Shown: positions 9,725 through 18,103, numbered from the stretch's first letter. The stretch: 64,000 bases of DNA from Actinocatenispora sera (GCF_018324685.1 NZ_AP023354.1:4650001-4714000); one strand, 5' to 3'. Made by a program: numbers and translations. The notes: generated by a model not told the origin, from the letters alone.

Positions 9725-9741
9725 GGCATCCGGACGCGGTG

Positions 9742-10761
9742 TCAAGAGCGTAGTGGTTCGCCAACCTCGTGCAGCGCCTGCAGGGCCCGTGCGTACGAGC
9801 GGGGCAGCGACTCCTGCTCGTAGTCGACGCCGAGTTCGGCGCAGTAGGCGGCGACGATCGGTTGCGCCCGGCGCAACGCCGGTCGCGGCATCGACGGGAA
9901 CAGGTGATGCTCGATCTGGTAGTTGAGGCCGCCGAGCATCCAGTCGGTGACCGGTCCGCCGCGCACGTTGCGGGAGGTGAGCACCTGGCGGCGCAGGAAG
10001 TCGAGCTGCACGTCCGGCCCCAGTACCGGCATGCCCTTGTGGTTCGGTGCGAACGACAGTCCCATGTAGACGCCGAACAGCGCCTGGTGCAGCGCCATGA
10101 ACGCGATCGCCTTGCCCGGCGAGAGCACGGTGAAGGCGACGGCGACGTAGCCGACCACGTGCAGGCCGAGCACCACGCCCTCCAACACGGGGTGGCGTAC
10201 CTTGCGGCCGAACGCGGACCGGAACCCGGCCACGTGCAGGTTGAGCCCCTCCAGCGTCAGCATCGGCAGGAACAGGATGCCCTGCCAGCGGGTGACGAAC
10301 CGCTGCACGCCGGAGGTGTCCTCCGCCTGCTCCTCGGTCCAGCGCACCACGCCTGCGGCCACGTCCGGATCGGCGCCGACCTGGTTGGGATGCGCGTGGT
10401 GCCGGTTGTGCTTGTCCGCCCACCATCCGTGACCGAGGCCGATCAGCAGGTTGCCCGCGACCAGCCCGATCCGTTCCGCGCTGCGGCGCGACGACACGAC
10501 CTGCCGGTGCGCCACCTCGTGCCCGACGAACCCCACCTGGGTGAACGCCACGGCCAGCAGCGCGGCCGTACCCAACTGCCACCACGAGTCACCGACCAGC
10601 GCGAACAGCAGCCACGCGCCGACGTACAGGGCGGCGGTGGAACCGAGCGCGAACACCTGGTAGACGGGCCTGCGGCGCAGCAGCCCCGCCGCCGCGATCC
10701 GTCGGGACAACTCTGCGTAGTCACTGCCGGTGCCACGTCGGACGACGGTCGGTACGGACAT
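9742..10761 (-). CDS. Membrane fatty acid desaturase
   Basis: This 339-aa protein carries all three histidine boxes of membrane acyl desaturases: HEVAHR (81-86), HNRHHAHPN (from 118) and NYQIEHHLFP near the C-terminus. These bind the di-iron centre. The last box has the QxxHH form of front-end/linoleoyl-CoA-type enzymes. Four hydrophobic segments separate the boxes. It should introduce a double bond into membrane acyl chains, using ferredoxin or a similar electron donor not encoded here. The start is the ATG at 10761; the longer open frame upstream is not protein-like. It stands alone, and no operon partner is obvious. Confidence 0.88.
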   Translation of the reverse strand: MSVPTVVRRGTGSDYAELSRRIAAAGLLRRRPVYQVFALGSTAALYVGAWLLFALVGDSWWQLGTAALLAVAFTQVGFVGHEVAHRQVVSSRRSAERIGLVAGNLLIGLGHGWWADKHNRHHAHPNQVGADPDVAAGVVRWTEEQAEDTSGVQRFVTRWQGILFLPMLTLEGLNLHVAGFRSAFGRKVRHPVLEGVVLGLHVVGYVAVAFTVLSPGKAIAFMALHQALFGVYMGLSFAPNHKGMPVLGPDVQLDFLRRQVLTSRNVRGGPVTDWMLGGLNYQIEHHLFPSMPRPALRRAQPIVAAYCAELGVDYEQESLPRSYARALQALHEVGEPLRS

Positions 10762-10808
10762 CGCGGCTCCTGACTGGTCGGGGGGACAGCGCCTCCAGCT
10801 TCCGCGAG

Positions 10809-12416
10809 TCACCGGGCCGGCGCAGTGCCGCACGCACCCGGATCCGTACTGGTGCCAGCCCCAGTACGCGCTCGGTCGTGGTCGAGGTGGTCCAGCGCCA
10901 GCAGCACCGCCGCGTTCGGGTCGAGGTCGTACTCGGCAGCCGTCAGTGGCACGTCCGGGCGCAGCAGCGTGCCGTTGTCCGGTTCGTCCGGCAGCGACAC
11001 CGACCATTTGAAGGAGACCATGCCGCGAAGTCCGGAATGGTGGAGCTGGAACGGCAGGATGTCGATGAAACAGTTGGCCGCCTGCGCCGGTGCGGTGCCG
11101 ACCACGGTCGCGCCGTGCCGGCGCAACGCCAGCAGTACGTCGAACCCGGCCGAGAACGTGAAGGCGTCGACCACCACCGCCACCCGTGGCGCCGGCGGGA
11201 TGGCGGCCCGGGCGAGCTGCCGGTCGAAGGCGGGCAGCCGGCTCCGCAGTTCGGTCAGTGCGGCCCGGCGCCGTCGGCGGCGGGCGTGCGGGTCGGAGCG
11301 CGTCGCGAGCCAGTCGCGTTCGGCACCGAAGTCGTAGCCGGGGGTGGCGGGGCTGTCGCGGTAGTGCTGGAAGTACCGCGGCGAGTACCGCGGCACCTGG
11401 TAGCCCTCGTCACCGTCGAGCACGCCGTCCACTCCGTACAGCAGGGTGGCGAGGATGTCGCCGATGATCGAGTTGCCGCCCGGACAGTGCCGAAGGTCGA
11501 CCACGAGCCGATCGCCTCCCGCGGTGCGCAGCCGCTCGAGCAGCCCGCCGATGGCCTCGCTCGCCGACGGCACGAGCGCGATCCGTTCGTCGACCCCCGG
11601 CGGTGCACCGGTCACACCCAGCCGCTCCAGCGCGGTGTCCAGTCGCTCGCCGAGCAGCCAGTCGACGCCGTCGACCCGGGCGTTCTCGAACACCTCCCGG
11701 TAGCCCAGGAGCTCGCCGAGTCGCAGGTAGCCGACCGGGCCCAGCATCGCCGTCGCGATCCCGCTCGGCCCCGGTACCGGCAGCGGCAACCTCGAGGTCG
11801 GCGCCAGCCGGTCGGCCGGTCGCGGCCGCCACGGCGCCAGCGTCACCTCGGCCGGCCCACCCGAGGTGGCGAGCTCGACCCGGCGGTCGCCCGCCGCACC
11901 GGTCAGCAGGCTGGCCGCGGCCGGGTCGTCCAGCGCCTGGGCGAGGTGGACCAGGTTGCCGTGCGCGTTGTCGTACCCGCGCAGCCGCCGCATCCGCCCG
12001 ACCAGCTCGTCGAACGCGACGCCGTCGACCGCGCGCAGCCGGGCGCGAAGCAGCGGCCGATGGCCGGCGGTGTGGACGGCGCTGACGACGAGGGCCCCGT
12101 CGACCACGTCCCAGTCGATCCCGTACCGGGGCGCCGCGGGATCGGTGAACGACCGGCGGCCGGGCGGGAACAGCGCGGTGTGTGCGTCCCGGACGCCGGC
12201 GGCGAGCCGGGCCAGCCGCCCGTACAGGGCGGTGGCGGTCAGGCCGGACGCCGGTATGGCGGCCCGCGTCTCGGACACCGCCCGCCAGAACGCCACGGCG
12301 CCGCCGAACCCGTGGTACGCGTCCGGGTGCGCATCGGTCAGTACCTCGACGAGGTGGTCGAGATCGGCGCGCGCCGCGGCGCCGGACATGGCCTCGTCCG
12401 CCGTCGGTGAGTCCAT
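10809..12416 (-). CDS. S41-family peptidase-like protein
   Basis: A 535-aa protein without an obvious signal peptide. The C-terminal half contains LVVDLRHCPGGNS (about residue 305) and VAVVVDAFTFSAGFDVLLALR (about residue 415), where the FSAG serine matches the catalytic serine of tail-specific (S41/CtpA) proteases. The N-terminal part resembles the helical and PDZ-like region of cytoplasmic S41 relatives (VRDAHTALFPP, RLRAVDGVAFDELV). It may be a peptidase or a degenerate relative; I cannot identify the catalytic lysine with certainty. A TAGCCT hexamer lies 6 nt before the ATG, so the mRNA is probably leaderless. An alternative ATG lies nine codons further in. Confidence 0.7.
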   Translation of the reverse strand: MDSPTADEAMSGAAARADLDHLVEVLTDAHPDAYHGFGGAVAFWRAVSETRAAIPASGLTATALYGRLARLAAGVRDAHTALFPPGRRSFTDPAAPRYGIDWDVVDGALVVSAVHTAGHRPLLRARLRAVDGVAFDELVGRMRRLRGYDNAHGNLVHLAQALDDPAAASLLTGAAGDRRVELATSGGPAEVTLAPWRPRPADRLAPTSRLPLPVPGPSGIATAMLGPVGYLRLGELLGYREVFENARVDGVDWLLGERLDTALERLGVTGAPPGVDERIALVPSASEAIGGLLERLRTAGGDRLVVDLRHCPGGNSIIGDILATLLYGVDGVLDGDEGYQVPRYSPRYFQHYRDSPATPGYDFGAERDWLATRSDPHARRRRRRAALTELRSRLPAFDRQLARAAIPPAPRVAVVVDAFTFSAGFDVLLALRRHGATVVGTAPAQAANCFIDILPFQLHHSGLRGMVSFKWSVSLPDEPDNGTLLRPDVPLTAAEYDLDPNAAVLLALDHLDHDRARTGAGTSTDPGACGTAPAR

Positions 12417-12422
12417 GGCGGC

Positions 12423-12428
12423 AGGCTA
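12423..12428 (-). promoter_or_regulatory. -10-like box 6 nt before the S41-like gene
   Basis: TAGCCT on the minus strand, six bases before the ATG at 12416. This matches the TANNNT-N6/7-start layout typical of leaderless actinobacterial genes. Confidence 0.45.
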
Positions 12429-12512
12429 GTGGCGCGCACACCCGGCTTGCGGGGCAGAAAGCCGCGCGCGTCACGGGCCCGCGCCACGAAGCAGCCGCGG
12501 TGGGTCGCCGGC

Positions 12513-12776
12513 TCAGCTGGGGCGGCGGGTCGCCCGGTCGCCGTAACGGCGGCGGAACTTCTCCACCTGGCCGGCGGTGTCGAGCACGCGGCGCTGCCCC
12601 GTCCAGAACGGATGGGACGCCGCGCTGATGTCGACCACCACGAGCGGGTAGCGGTTCCCGTCGGGCCACTCGACGGTCTGGTCGGACGTCTCGGTCGAGC
12701 GGGTCAGGAAGCTCTCGCCGGTACTGCGGTCCTGGTAGACGACCGGGTGGTAATCGGGATGGATGCCGGGTTTCAT
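12513..12776 (-). CDS. rpmE2: Ribosomal protein bL31, type B (zinc-free form)
   Basis: This 87-aa protein begins [20 protein letters not shown] and contains SFLTRST, then [15 protein letters not shown], the signature of the B-type large-subunit protein bL31. The CxxC zinc ligands of the A form are absent, so it is the zinc-independent paralogue that replaces the zinc-containing one in many actinobacteria when zinc is scarce. The ATG at 12776 starts the family-conserved N-terminus; an in-frame extension upstream is not conserved-looking. It is single-gene and not flanked by other ribosomal genes. I saw no clear Zur-type palindrome in the 100 bp upstream. Confidence 0.92.
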   Translation of the reverse strand: MKPGIHPDYHPVVYQDRSTGESFLTRSTETSDQTVEWPDGNRYPLVVVDISAASHPFWTGQRRVLDTAGQVEKFRRRYGDRATRRPS

Positions 12777-12902
12777 GGGGATTCGCCCTCCACGCTGCGT
12801 GCTGCTCGGGTACCCGTTCCAGGTTCCCGCCGCCGGGCCGGTCATGCGCGCCGGAACCCCGATCCCGCCATCGGCGTGACCCGGCGCGCGCAGCGCCGGC
12901 GC

Positions 12903-13670
12903 TCACCCGTTGTTCGGGCCGGCCAGCTTGAACCGGGCGTCGTTCGGATCGTCCAGCACCGCCAGCCGCCCGTACGGGGTGTCCTCGGCCGGGCGCACGA
13001 TCGTCGCGCCGAGCTCGACCGCGCGGGCCGCGGTGGCGTCCACGTCGTCGGCGGCGAAGTAGATCGACCAGCCCTTGTCCGCGTCCGGCGTGCCGCTGCC
13101 GTCCATCACGCCGGCGAGCTGTTCGTCCCCGTCGCGCATCGTGGTGTACCGGAACTGCGGGGTGTCGGCTTCGGTCGCGGTGTGCCAGCCGAACACCGTG
13201 CGGTAGAAGCCGAGCACGTCGTCGTACCGGTCGGTGTGCAGCTCGAACCAGCCCGGCGCACCGTCCACCGCGTACTCCAGGAAGCCCTGGTGCCGCTCCG
13301 GCTGCCAGACCCCGATCAGGGCGCCGTCCGGGTCGGTCACCAGTCCCATCGTGCCCAGGTCGGCGACCTGCATCGCCGACGACACGACGGTGCCGCCGTT
13401 GCCCGCCGCGGCGTCCAGCGTGCCGGCGGCGTCGTCGCTGGCCAGGTAGACGCCCCAGGCGTCGGTGGCGTCCGCGCCGGTGGCCGGCATCATCCCGGCG
13501 ACCGGCGCGCCGCCGCGTTCGAAGGTGCTGTAGCCACCGAACTCGGCGGCGGGTTCGTTCGCCTGCCAGCCGAACAGGCCGGTGTAGAAGCGGCGGCTCG
13601 CCGCCTCGTCGGTGGTGGACAGGTCGAGCCAGCAGGGTGCGCCGTGGGGTGGCGCGGTACGGGTGCTCAT
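12903..13670 (-). CDS. Two-domain VOC (glyoxalase/bleomycin-resistance-like) protein
   Basis: This 255-aa protein consists of two tandem vicinal-oxygen-chelate domains. The first begins GAPCWLDLSTTDEAASRRFYTGLFGW (13-38), the second GAPGWFELHTDRYDDVLGFYRTVFGW (about 133-158). Such pairs form one metal-binding cup and act as dioxygenases, isomerases or antibiotic-binding proteins. No adjacent gene points to a substrate. It is followed upstream by a 245-bp gap before a divergent YigZ gene; that gap holds a short perfect inverted repeat (CACCCC-C-GGGGTG, 13801-13813) and a TAGTGT hexamer (13871-13876) that could serve the divergent gene. Confidence 0.85.
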   Translation of the reverse strand: MSTRTAPPHGAPCWLDLSTTDEAASRRFYTGLFGWQANEPAAEFGGYSTFERGGAPVAGMMPATGADATDAWGVYLASDDAAGTLDAAAGNGGTVVSSAMQVADLGTMGLVTDPDGALIGVWQPERHQGFLEYAVDGAPGWFELHTDRYDDVLGFYRTVFGWHTATEADTPQFRYTTMRDGDEQLAGVMDGSGTPDADKGWSIYFAADDVDATAARAVELGATIVRPAEDTPYGRLAVLDDPNDARFKLAGPNNG

Positions 13671-13915
13671 CGGTGTGCGTCCCCTCGTGTCCGGATCGCC
13701 CGGCGCCCGATCGCCGGCGCCGCGGTGACGGTGTCTGCCGGTACTGACGAGTGCATCGTCGGGAACTCATCGCCGTCCCGCGGCCGTGCGCGCAGGTCCA
13801 CACCCCCGGGGTGGCCGAGCCCGACGAACCGGTCGCTGTCGGGCGAAAGGTCGGGGCACCGGTCCGCCGATAGTGTGGAGCCGGAACGAGGGTCCGGACC
13901 TTTCGAGGGGGCGGC

Positions 13916-14551
13916 GTGACGACGGGCGGGTTCCGGACCGTGGCGGCCGACGTGGAGTACGACGTCGAGGTGAAGCGGTCGCTGTTTCGCTGCACGCTGC
14001 GCCGGGTCGCCGACGAGGACGCCGCGCGGGAGGTCATCGCGCAGGTTCGCCGGGCGCACTGGGACGCCCGGCATCACTGCAGCGCGTACGTGCTGGGCCG
14101 CGTGCCGGCGGTGGAGCGCTCCAACGACGACGGCGAGCCGGCCGGTACGGCCGGAGCCCCGATGCTCGCCGCGCTGCACGGCGCGGAACTGACCGACGTC
14201 GTCGCGGTGGTGACCCGCTGGTTCGGCGGGGTGCTGCTGGGCACCGGCGGTCTCGCCCGCGCGTACCGGTCGGCGGTGGCCGGCGCGATCGACGCCGCGG
14301 GGGTCCTGGTCCGCCGGCCGGTGACGCTGCTCGCCGTGGCCGTCGACCACGCGCACGCGGGCGGGGTGGAGCACGCGCTGCGCGCCGCCGACCCGGGCGC
14401 GGTGCGCGCCGTCGACTACACCGCGGACGGCGTGCGGCTGACCCTCGCGGTCCCGCCGGATCGGGTCGAGGCGGCACGCACCCTGGTCGCCGAGCAGACC
14501 GCCGGTACCGGCCGGCTCACCGAGACCGGCAGCGACTACGCGAACGCCTGA
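13916..14551 (+). CDS. YigZ/IMPACT-family protein
   Basis: A 211-aa protein starting at GTG. The N-terminal IMPACT (UPF0029) domain contains KRSLFRCTLRRV, HHCSAYVLG, SNDDGEPAGTAGAPML and TRWFGGVLLGTGGLARAY, the family's most conserved stretches. The C-terminal half fits the small alpha/beta DUF1949 domain. Relatives are linked to translation control (eukaryotic IMPACT); the bacterial role is unsettled. The next gene starts 21 bp downstream, so the two are probably co-transcribed. Confidence 0.92.
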   Translation: MTTGGFRTVAADVEYDVEVKRSLFRCTLRRVADEDAAREVIAQVRRAHWDARHHCSAYVLGRVPAVERSNDDGEPAGTAGAPMLAALHGAELTDVVAVVTRWFGGVLLGTGGLARAYRSAVAGAIDAAGVLVRRPVTLLAVAVDHAHAGGVEHALRAADPGAVRAVDYTADGVRLTLAVPPDRVEAARTLVAEQTAGTGRLTETGSDYANA

Positions 14552-14572
14552 GCGGCGAGGAGAGGGGACGGC

Positions 14573-15937
14573 GTGGACGAGCGGCTGTGGTCCGCGGCGG
14601 CGGCGGTACTGACCGGCAACGACGCGGGCGGCTGGACCCGGGCGGCGCCACAGCTGTACCCGCACCAGTGGAGCTGGGATTCGGCCTTCGTCGCGGTCGG
14701 CTGGGCGCACCTGTCGGTGCCCCGCGCGCTGACCGAGCTGCGCAGCCTGTTCGCCGGCCAGTGGGCGAACGGGATGGTGCCGCACATCGTGTACGACCCG
14801 GCGGCGCCCGCCGAGGCGTACTTTCCGGATGCGGCCCGCTGGGGCACCGGCGTCGCCGCGGCCGCACCGGACCGGCCCACGTCCGGGATCTGCCAGCCGC
14901 CGGTGCACGCGCTCGCGCTGGCGCACATCGCCGAGGTGGCCGACCGCGCCCGCGGGTCGGCGGGCCGTCCCGGGGTGCCGAACTCCGGCGCGGCGGGCCC
15001 GGCCGGGGCGCGCGGCGACGCCGAGGCGGTCGACGCGGCGCTGACCGAGCTGTACCCGAAGGTGCTGGCCTGGCACCGCTACCTGGCCACCGAGCGCGAC
15101 CCGCAGGGCAGCGGGCTGGTCAGCATCTACCACCCGTGGGAGTCCGGTACCGACAACTCGCCACGGTTCGACGTGGCGCTGGCCCGGGTCGAGGTCGGCG
15201 ACCTGCCGCCGTACCGGCGGCGCGACACCGGGCACGTCGCCGATCCGGCGCAGCGGCCCAGTGACACCGAGTACGACCGGTACCTGTGGCTGGTCGAGCT
15301 GCTGCGGCGGGCCGGCTACGCCGACGACCGGATCGCCGCGACGCATCCGTTCGTGCTCAAGGACGTGCTGTTCAGCGCGATCCTGGTGGCCGCCAACGAC
15401 GCGCTGGGCCGGATCGCGGCGCGAATCGGCGCGCCCGCGGCCGACCGCGCGGCGATCGCCGGCTGGCGGGACCGGGGTCGCGCCGCCGTCGACGCCTGCT
15501 GGGACCCGCGGCTGCGACTGTGCCTGGACCAGGACGTCCGCGCGGCCACTCCGGTACGCTGCCGCACCGTGGCCGGGTTCGCCGGCCTCGTCGCCGGGGG
15601 TGACCGCCGGTCCGAGCTGGTCGCCGAGCTGACCTCACCGCGGTTTGCCGGCGATCCCCGGATGCGCTGGCCGGTACCGCCGTCCACCAGCCCCGCCGAC
15701 CCGGCGTTTCGGCCCCGCACGTACTGGCGGGGGCCGAGCTGGCCGGTGCTCGGCTGGCTGCTGTGGCGCTCGCTGGGCGAGCATCCCGCGGCGGCCGCAC
15801 TGCGGGCGGCGTCGCTGGAGCAGGTGCGTACCGCCGGGTTCGCCGAGTACGTCGAGCCGTTCACCGGCGAGCCGCTGGGCTCACCGGACCAGTCGTGGAC
15901 CGCCGCGGTCACCCTGGACTGGCTCGCCGCCGGTTGA
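14573..15937 (+). CDS. GH63/MGH1-like glycoside hydrolase
   Basis: This 454-aa protein starts at GTG. It has the features of the mannosylglycerate-hydrolase-like (GH63) alpha/alpha barrel: YPHQWSWDSAFVAVGWAHL (about 25-45), QWANGMVPHIVYDP, YHPWESGTDNSPRFD (about 186-200) and TYWRGPSWPVLGWLLWRSL near residue 385, all of which line the glucosidase active site in relatives such as glucosylglycerate hydrolase. No signal peptide is seen, so it acts in the cytoplasm, perhaps on a compatible-solute glycoside. That substrate is inferred from the family only. An insertion between the QPPVHALALAH helix and the next helix (about 125-150) is Ala/Gly-rich and looks like a loop. Confidence 0.82.
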   Translation: MDERLWSAAAAVLTGNDAGGWTRAAPQLYPHQWSWDSAFVAVGWAHLSVPRALTELRSLFAGQWANGMVPHIVYDPAAPAEAYFPDAARWGTGVAAAAPDRPTSGICQPPVHALALAHIAEVADRARGSAGRPGVPNSGAAGPAGARGDAEAVDAALTELYPKVLAWHRYLATERDPQGSGLVSIYHPWESGTDNSPRFDVALARVEVGDLPPYRRRDTGHVADPAQRPSDTEYDRYLWLVELLRRAGYADDRIAATHPFVLKDVLFSAILVAANDALGRIAARIGAPAADRAAIAGWRDRGRAAVDACWDPRLRLCLDQDVRAATPVRCRTVAGFAGLVAGGDRRSELVAELTSPRFAGDPRMRWPVPPSTSPADPAFRPRTYWRGPSWPVLGWLLWRSLGEHPAAAALRAASLEQVRTAGFAEYVEPFTGEPLGSPDQSWTAAVTLDWLAAG

Positions 15938-15990
15938 CCTGCCGCGCGGCCGAGCCACGCCGACTGCGGCCGAACCGTACCGTCGCGGGG

Positions 15991-16026
15991 CCTGCCCGGC
16001 CTGCCCGGCCTGCCCGGCCTGCCCGG
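15991..16026. repeat. Four tandem copies of CCTGCCCGG
   Basis: The 9-bp unit CCTGCCCGG occurs four times without interruption in the gap after the GH63-like gene, followed by one degenerate copy. It lies in non-coding DNA between convergent genes. Confidence 0.9.
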
Positions 16027-16039
16027 CGTGCCCGGTGGG

Positions 16040-16300
16040 TCAGCCGGGATGCGCGCCGACGGTGTCGCGGATCGACTCGGCCGCCTCGCCGCCGTCGGCG
16101 CGGGCGCAGTGCGCGCAGCAGTACAGGTGGCTGCCGACCTCCACGCCGTGCCCGATCACCCGGCACGAGCAGTGCTCGCAGATCGGCGCCAGCTGCTGGA
16201 TCGCGCACTCGAACGAGTCGAACACGTGGGTCTGACCGCCCAGCGTGTGAATCTCGAACGCCATCCAGTAATCGTTGCCGCAAACCTCGCAAATGGCCAT
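16040..16300 (-). CDS. Small cysteine-rich zinc-ribbon/metallothionein-like protein
   Basis: This 86-aa protein starts at the ATG of MAICEVCGNDYW. It has nine cysteines (4, 7, 32, 41, 44, 46, 61, 62, 65), several in CxxC pairs, plus conserved-looking HVFDSFECAIQQLAP. The layout suggests two metal-binding knuckles, with FECA resembling a treble-clef half. Proteins of this shape are widespread in actinobacteria and are sometimes annotated as prokaryotic metallothioneins; the role is unknown. Zinc or copper binding is inferred from the cysteine pattern. A longer in-frame start (16375) adds a Gly-rich extension that does not look conserved. Confidence 0.7.
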   Translation of the reverse strand: MAICEVCGNDYWMAFEIHTLGGQTHVFDSFECAIQQLAPICEHCSCRVIGHGVEVGSHLYCCAHCARADGGEAAESIRDTVGAHPG

Positions 16301-16400
16301 GGTCGCCCCCGTGTCGGCCGCTCCTTGCGCCCCAGTCTGGCCGGCGCCACCGCCGCTGTCCGCCGTTTCGCCCAACCACCGCCGGCCGTCGCGGCCGGCG

Positions 16401-16943
16401 TCATCCGGGACCGGTGCCGGCGGAGGCCGGGTAATGGACGGTCAGCAGCCCGTGCGCGGTGGCATCGGTGCAGCGGTACCGGTGGGCCACGTCGGCGGCG
16501 AACCGGACGTGCCCGCCGGCGTGCACCGTCACCGGCGCGTCCACCGGCCCGACCAGCACCGTCCCGGCCAGCACGATCAGTTGCTCGTAGGTGCCAGGGG
16601 AGTGCGCGGCCGAGCGCTGGTCGGCGCCGGCCCGGATGTCCACCCGGTACGCCTCGGTGACGAGGTCACCGTCCGTGCGCCGCTCGATGAGGCGGGCGTC
16701 GACCGCGGCGCCGGACACCGCGGGCGCGTCGCCGGCGGGCCCGGGCAGCACGGCCGACAGCGGCGCGTCGAGCGCGGTGGTGAGGGCGTACAGGGTGGCG
16801 AGGGTCGGGTTGCGCTGCCCGGACTCCAGCCGCGACAGTGTCGCCTTGCCGATGCCGGAGCGCCGGGCCAGCGCGGACAGGCTCAGCGCCCGGGCCTCGC
16901 GCAGCGCCCGCAACCGGTGCCCGACCTGCTCGGCCAGCTCCAT
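16401..16943 (-). CDS. XRE-family regulator with C-terminal cupin domain
   Basis: A 180-aa protein. Residues 5-60 are an XRE helix-turn-helix (RLRALREARALSLSALARRSGIGKATLSRLESG, with NPTLATLYALTTALD following), and residues 95-175 form a small cupin barrel (SPGTYEQLIVLAGTV, HAGGHVRFAADVAHRYRC). This is the PuuR/HipB-cupin design of one-component regulators that sense a small metabolite. An AGGAGG ribosome site precedes the ATG. It is transcribed divergently from the YbaK gene with 88 bp between them, and a dyad in that gap is the likely operator. Confidence 0.9.
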   Translation of the reverse strand: MELAEQVGHRLRALREARALSLSALARRSGIGKATLSRLESGQRNPTLATLYALTTALDAPLSAVLPGPAGDAPAVSGAAVDARLIERRTDGDLVTEAYRVDIRAGADQRSAAHSPGTYEQLIVLAGTVLVGPVDAPVTVHAGGHVRFAADVAHRYRCTDATAHGLLTVHYPASAGTGPG

Positions 16944-17000
16944 GCGCCCTCCTCGTCGCCGCCGGTACCGGCTTGACCGTACCGGAGCGTACTGGCTACC

Positions 17001-17016
17001 GTTCCATATACGAAAC
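17001..17016. promoter_or_regulatory. Dyad between XRE-cupin regulator and ybaK-like gene
   Basis: GTTCCATATACGAAAC is an imperfect inverted repeat (GTTCC/GAAAC arms) in one of the most AT-rich patches of this gap. It lies 15 bp before the YbaK ATG and 58 bp before the divergent regulator start. By position it is the probable operator of the XRE-cupin protein. Confidence 0.5.
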
Positions 17017-17031
17017 GAAAGTGAGGTGGAG

Positions 17032-17523
17032 ATGACTCAGCTCGATCCGACCGCCCTGCCCGAACGAAGCCGCCAGGTTGCCGATGCGCTCGCCGCGGCC
17101 GGCGTCGCCGCGACGATCCGCCAGCTCGCCGACTCGACCCGGACGGCCGCGGCGGCCGCGGCGGCGCTGGACTGCGAGGTCGGTGCGATCGCCAACAGCC
17201 TGGTGTTCGTCAGCGACGACGAACCGGTACTGGTGATGACCAGCGGCGCGCACCGGGTCGACACCGAGGCGCTGGCCCGCCGCTGGGGCCGCGGGCCGCT
17301 GCGCCGCGCCACGCCCGACCAGGTACGGGCGGCCACCGGCCAGGCGATCGGCGGCGTCGCACCGGTCGGCCACCCCCGGGCCCTGCCGGCCGTCGTGGAC
17401 GAGGCGCTCACCGGCTACCCGGTGGTGTGGGCCGCCGCCGGCACCCCGCACACCGTGTTCGCCACCACGGCCGCCGACCTGGTCCGGCTCACCGGCGGGC
17501 GCCTCCTTCCGGTCACCGCCTGA
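17032..17523 (+). CDS. YbaK/ProX-type aminoacyl-tRNA deacylase
   Basis: This 163-aa protein starts at the ATG after GAGGTGGAG. It carries the YbaK/prolyl-tRNA-synthetase-associated fold: TAAAAAAALDCEVGAIANSLVF (about 36-60), VMTSGAHRVDTEAL (about 68-82) and GQAIGGVAPVGH (about 102-114). These line the deacylation pocket of proteins that hydrolyse mischarged tRNA (Cys-tRNA-Pro or similar). Which tRNA is edited cannot be told. It is divergent from an XRE-cupin regulator that may control it, and is followed by a strong hairpin. Confidence 0.88.
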   Translation: MTQLDPTALPERSRQVADALAAAGVAATIRQLADSTRTAAAAAAALDCEVGAIANSLVFVSDDEPVLVMTSGAHRVDTEALARRWGRGPLRRATPDQVRAATGQAIGGVAPVGHPRALPAVVDEALTGYPVVWAAAGTPHTVFATTAADLVRLTGGRLLPVTA

Positions 17524-17528
17524 CCCGC

Positions 17529-17554
17529 GCACGCCGCCGGGCCGGGCGGCGTGC
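17529..17554. terminator. Bidirectional hairpin terminator
   Basis: GCACGCCGCC, a 6-nt loop and GGCGGCGTGC form a perfect 10-bp stem located 5 bp after the YbaK stop and 33 bp from the end of the convergent membrane-protein gene. There is no U tract, as is common for actinobacterial hairpins. Confidence 0.65.
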
Positions 17555-17587
17555 CCCGGCTCCGGTCTCCGACCGGGTGCGCCGGAC

Positions 17588-18103
17588 TCATCGCCGAACT
17601 CGGGCGAGAGCATCTCCCGGTGACCGGATGCCGCTGGGCTCCGCGGTTCCGGCCGGAGAGCCCAGCGCCCGCACCCGCTTCGCCAGCACCAGCTGCTGCA
17701 CCCCGAGCGTCATCGCGAGTCCCAGCCAGAGCGACCCGGCCCGTTCCGGTTCGCCGAACGCGAGCTGACCGCCGGCGGCGAACCCGATCCGTACCGCGAT
17801 CGCGGTGAGCCACCACAGCAGCGTGCGGGCGTTGCCGCGCCGCCAGGGTGTGCCGTGCTCGTCCAGCCAGAGCCGCATCGACCTCGCGCGGGGCATCGCG
17901 AGCGCCGCCGAGACGGCGAGCGAGGCGACCAGCAGCGCGATCCCGGTCGGCGTCGCCGCGGCCGGACCGGGCGGTAACAACCCGAACACCAGCAGCACGA
18001 CGACCCAGATCAGTCGCCGGGCGCGTACCGGTCGCGGCACGAACTGCCGCACCAGCACGAACGCCAGGATCACCACCGTCACGGCCGCGTTGATCGCCGT
18101 CAT
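17588..18103 (-). CDS. Putative integral membrane protein
   Basis: This 171-aa protein has four to five hydrophobic segments (NAAVTVVILAFVLV, LIWVVVLLVFGLLPPG, GIALLVASLAVSAALAM, LLWWLTAIAVRIGFAAGG, LWLGLAMTLGVQQLVL). The layout resembles DUF1453/CcdC-like small membrane proteins, without a firm match. The ATG at 18103 has a GGGAGGGA ribosome site; an earlier in-frame start at 18175 lacks one. It lies next to, but 117 bp away from, a two-component system on the same strand. Function unknown. Confidence 0.65.
   Translation of the reverse strand: MTAINAAVTVVILAFVLVRQFVPRPVRARRLIWVVVLLVFGLLPPGPAAATPTGIALLVASLAVSAALAMPRARSMRLWLDEHGTPWRRGNARTLLWWLTAIAVRIGFAAGGQLAFGEPERAGSLWLGLAMTLGVQQLVLAKRVRALGSPAGTAEPSGIRSPGDALARVRR

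Noticed and set aside
11410-14037. Open frame of 875 codons on the minus strand
   Set aside because: Runs across the S41-like, bL31B and VOC genes in another frame; its product is Arg-rich with no motifs.
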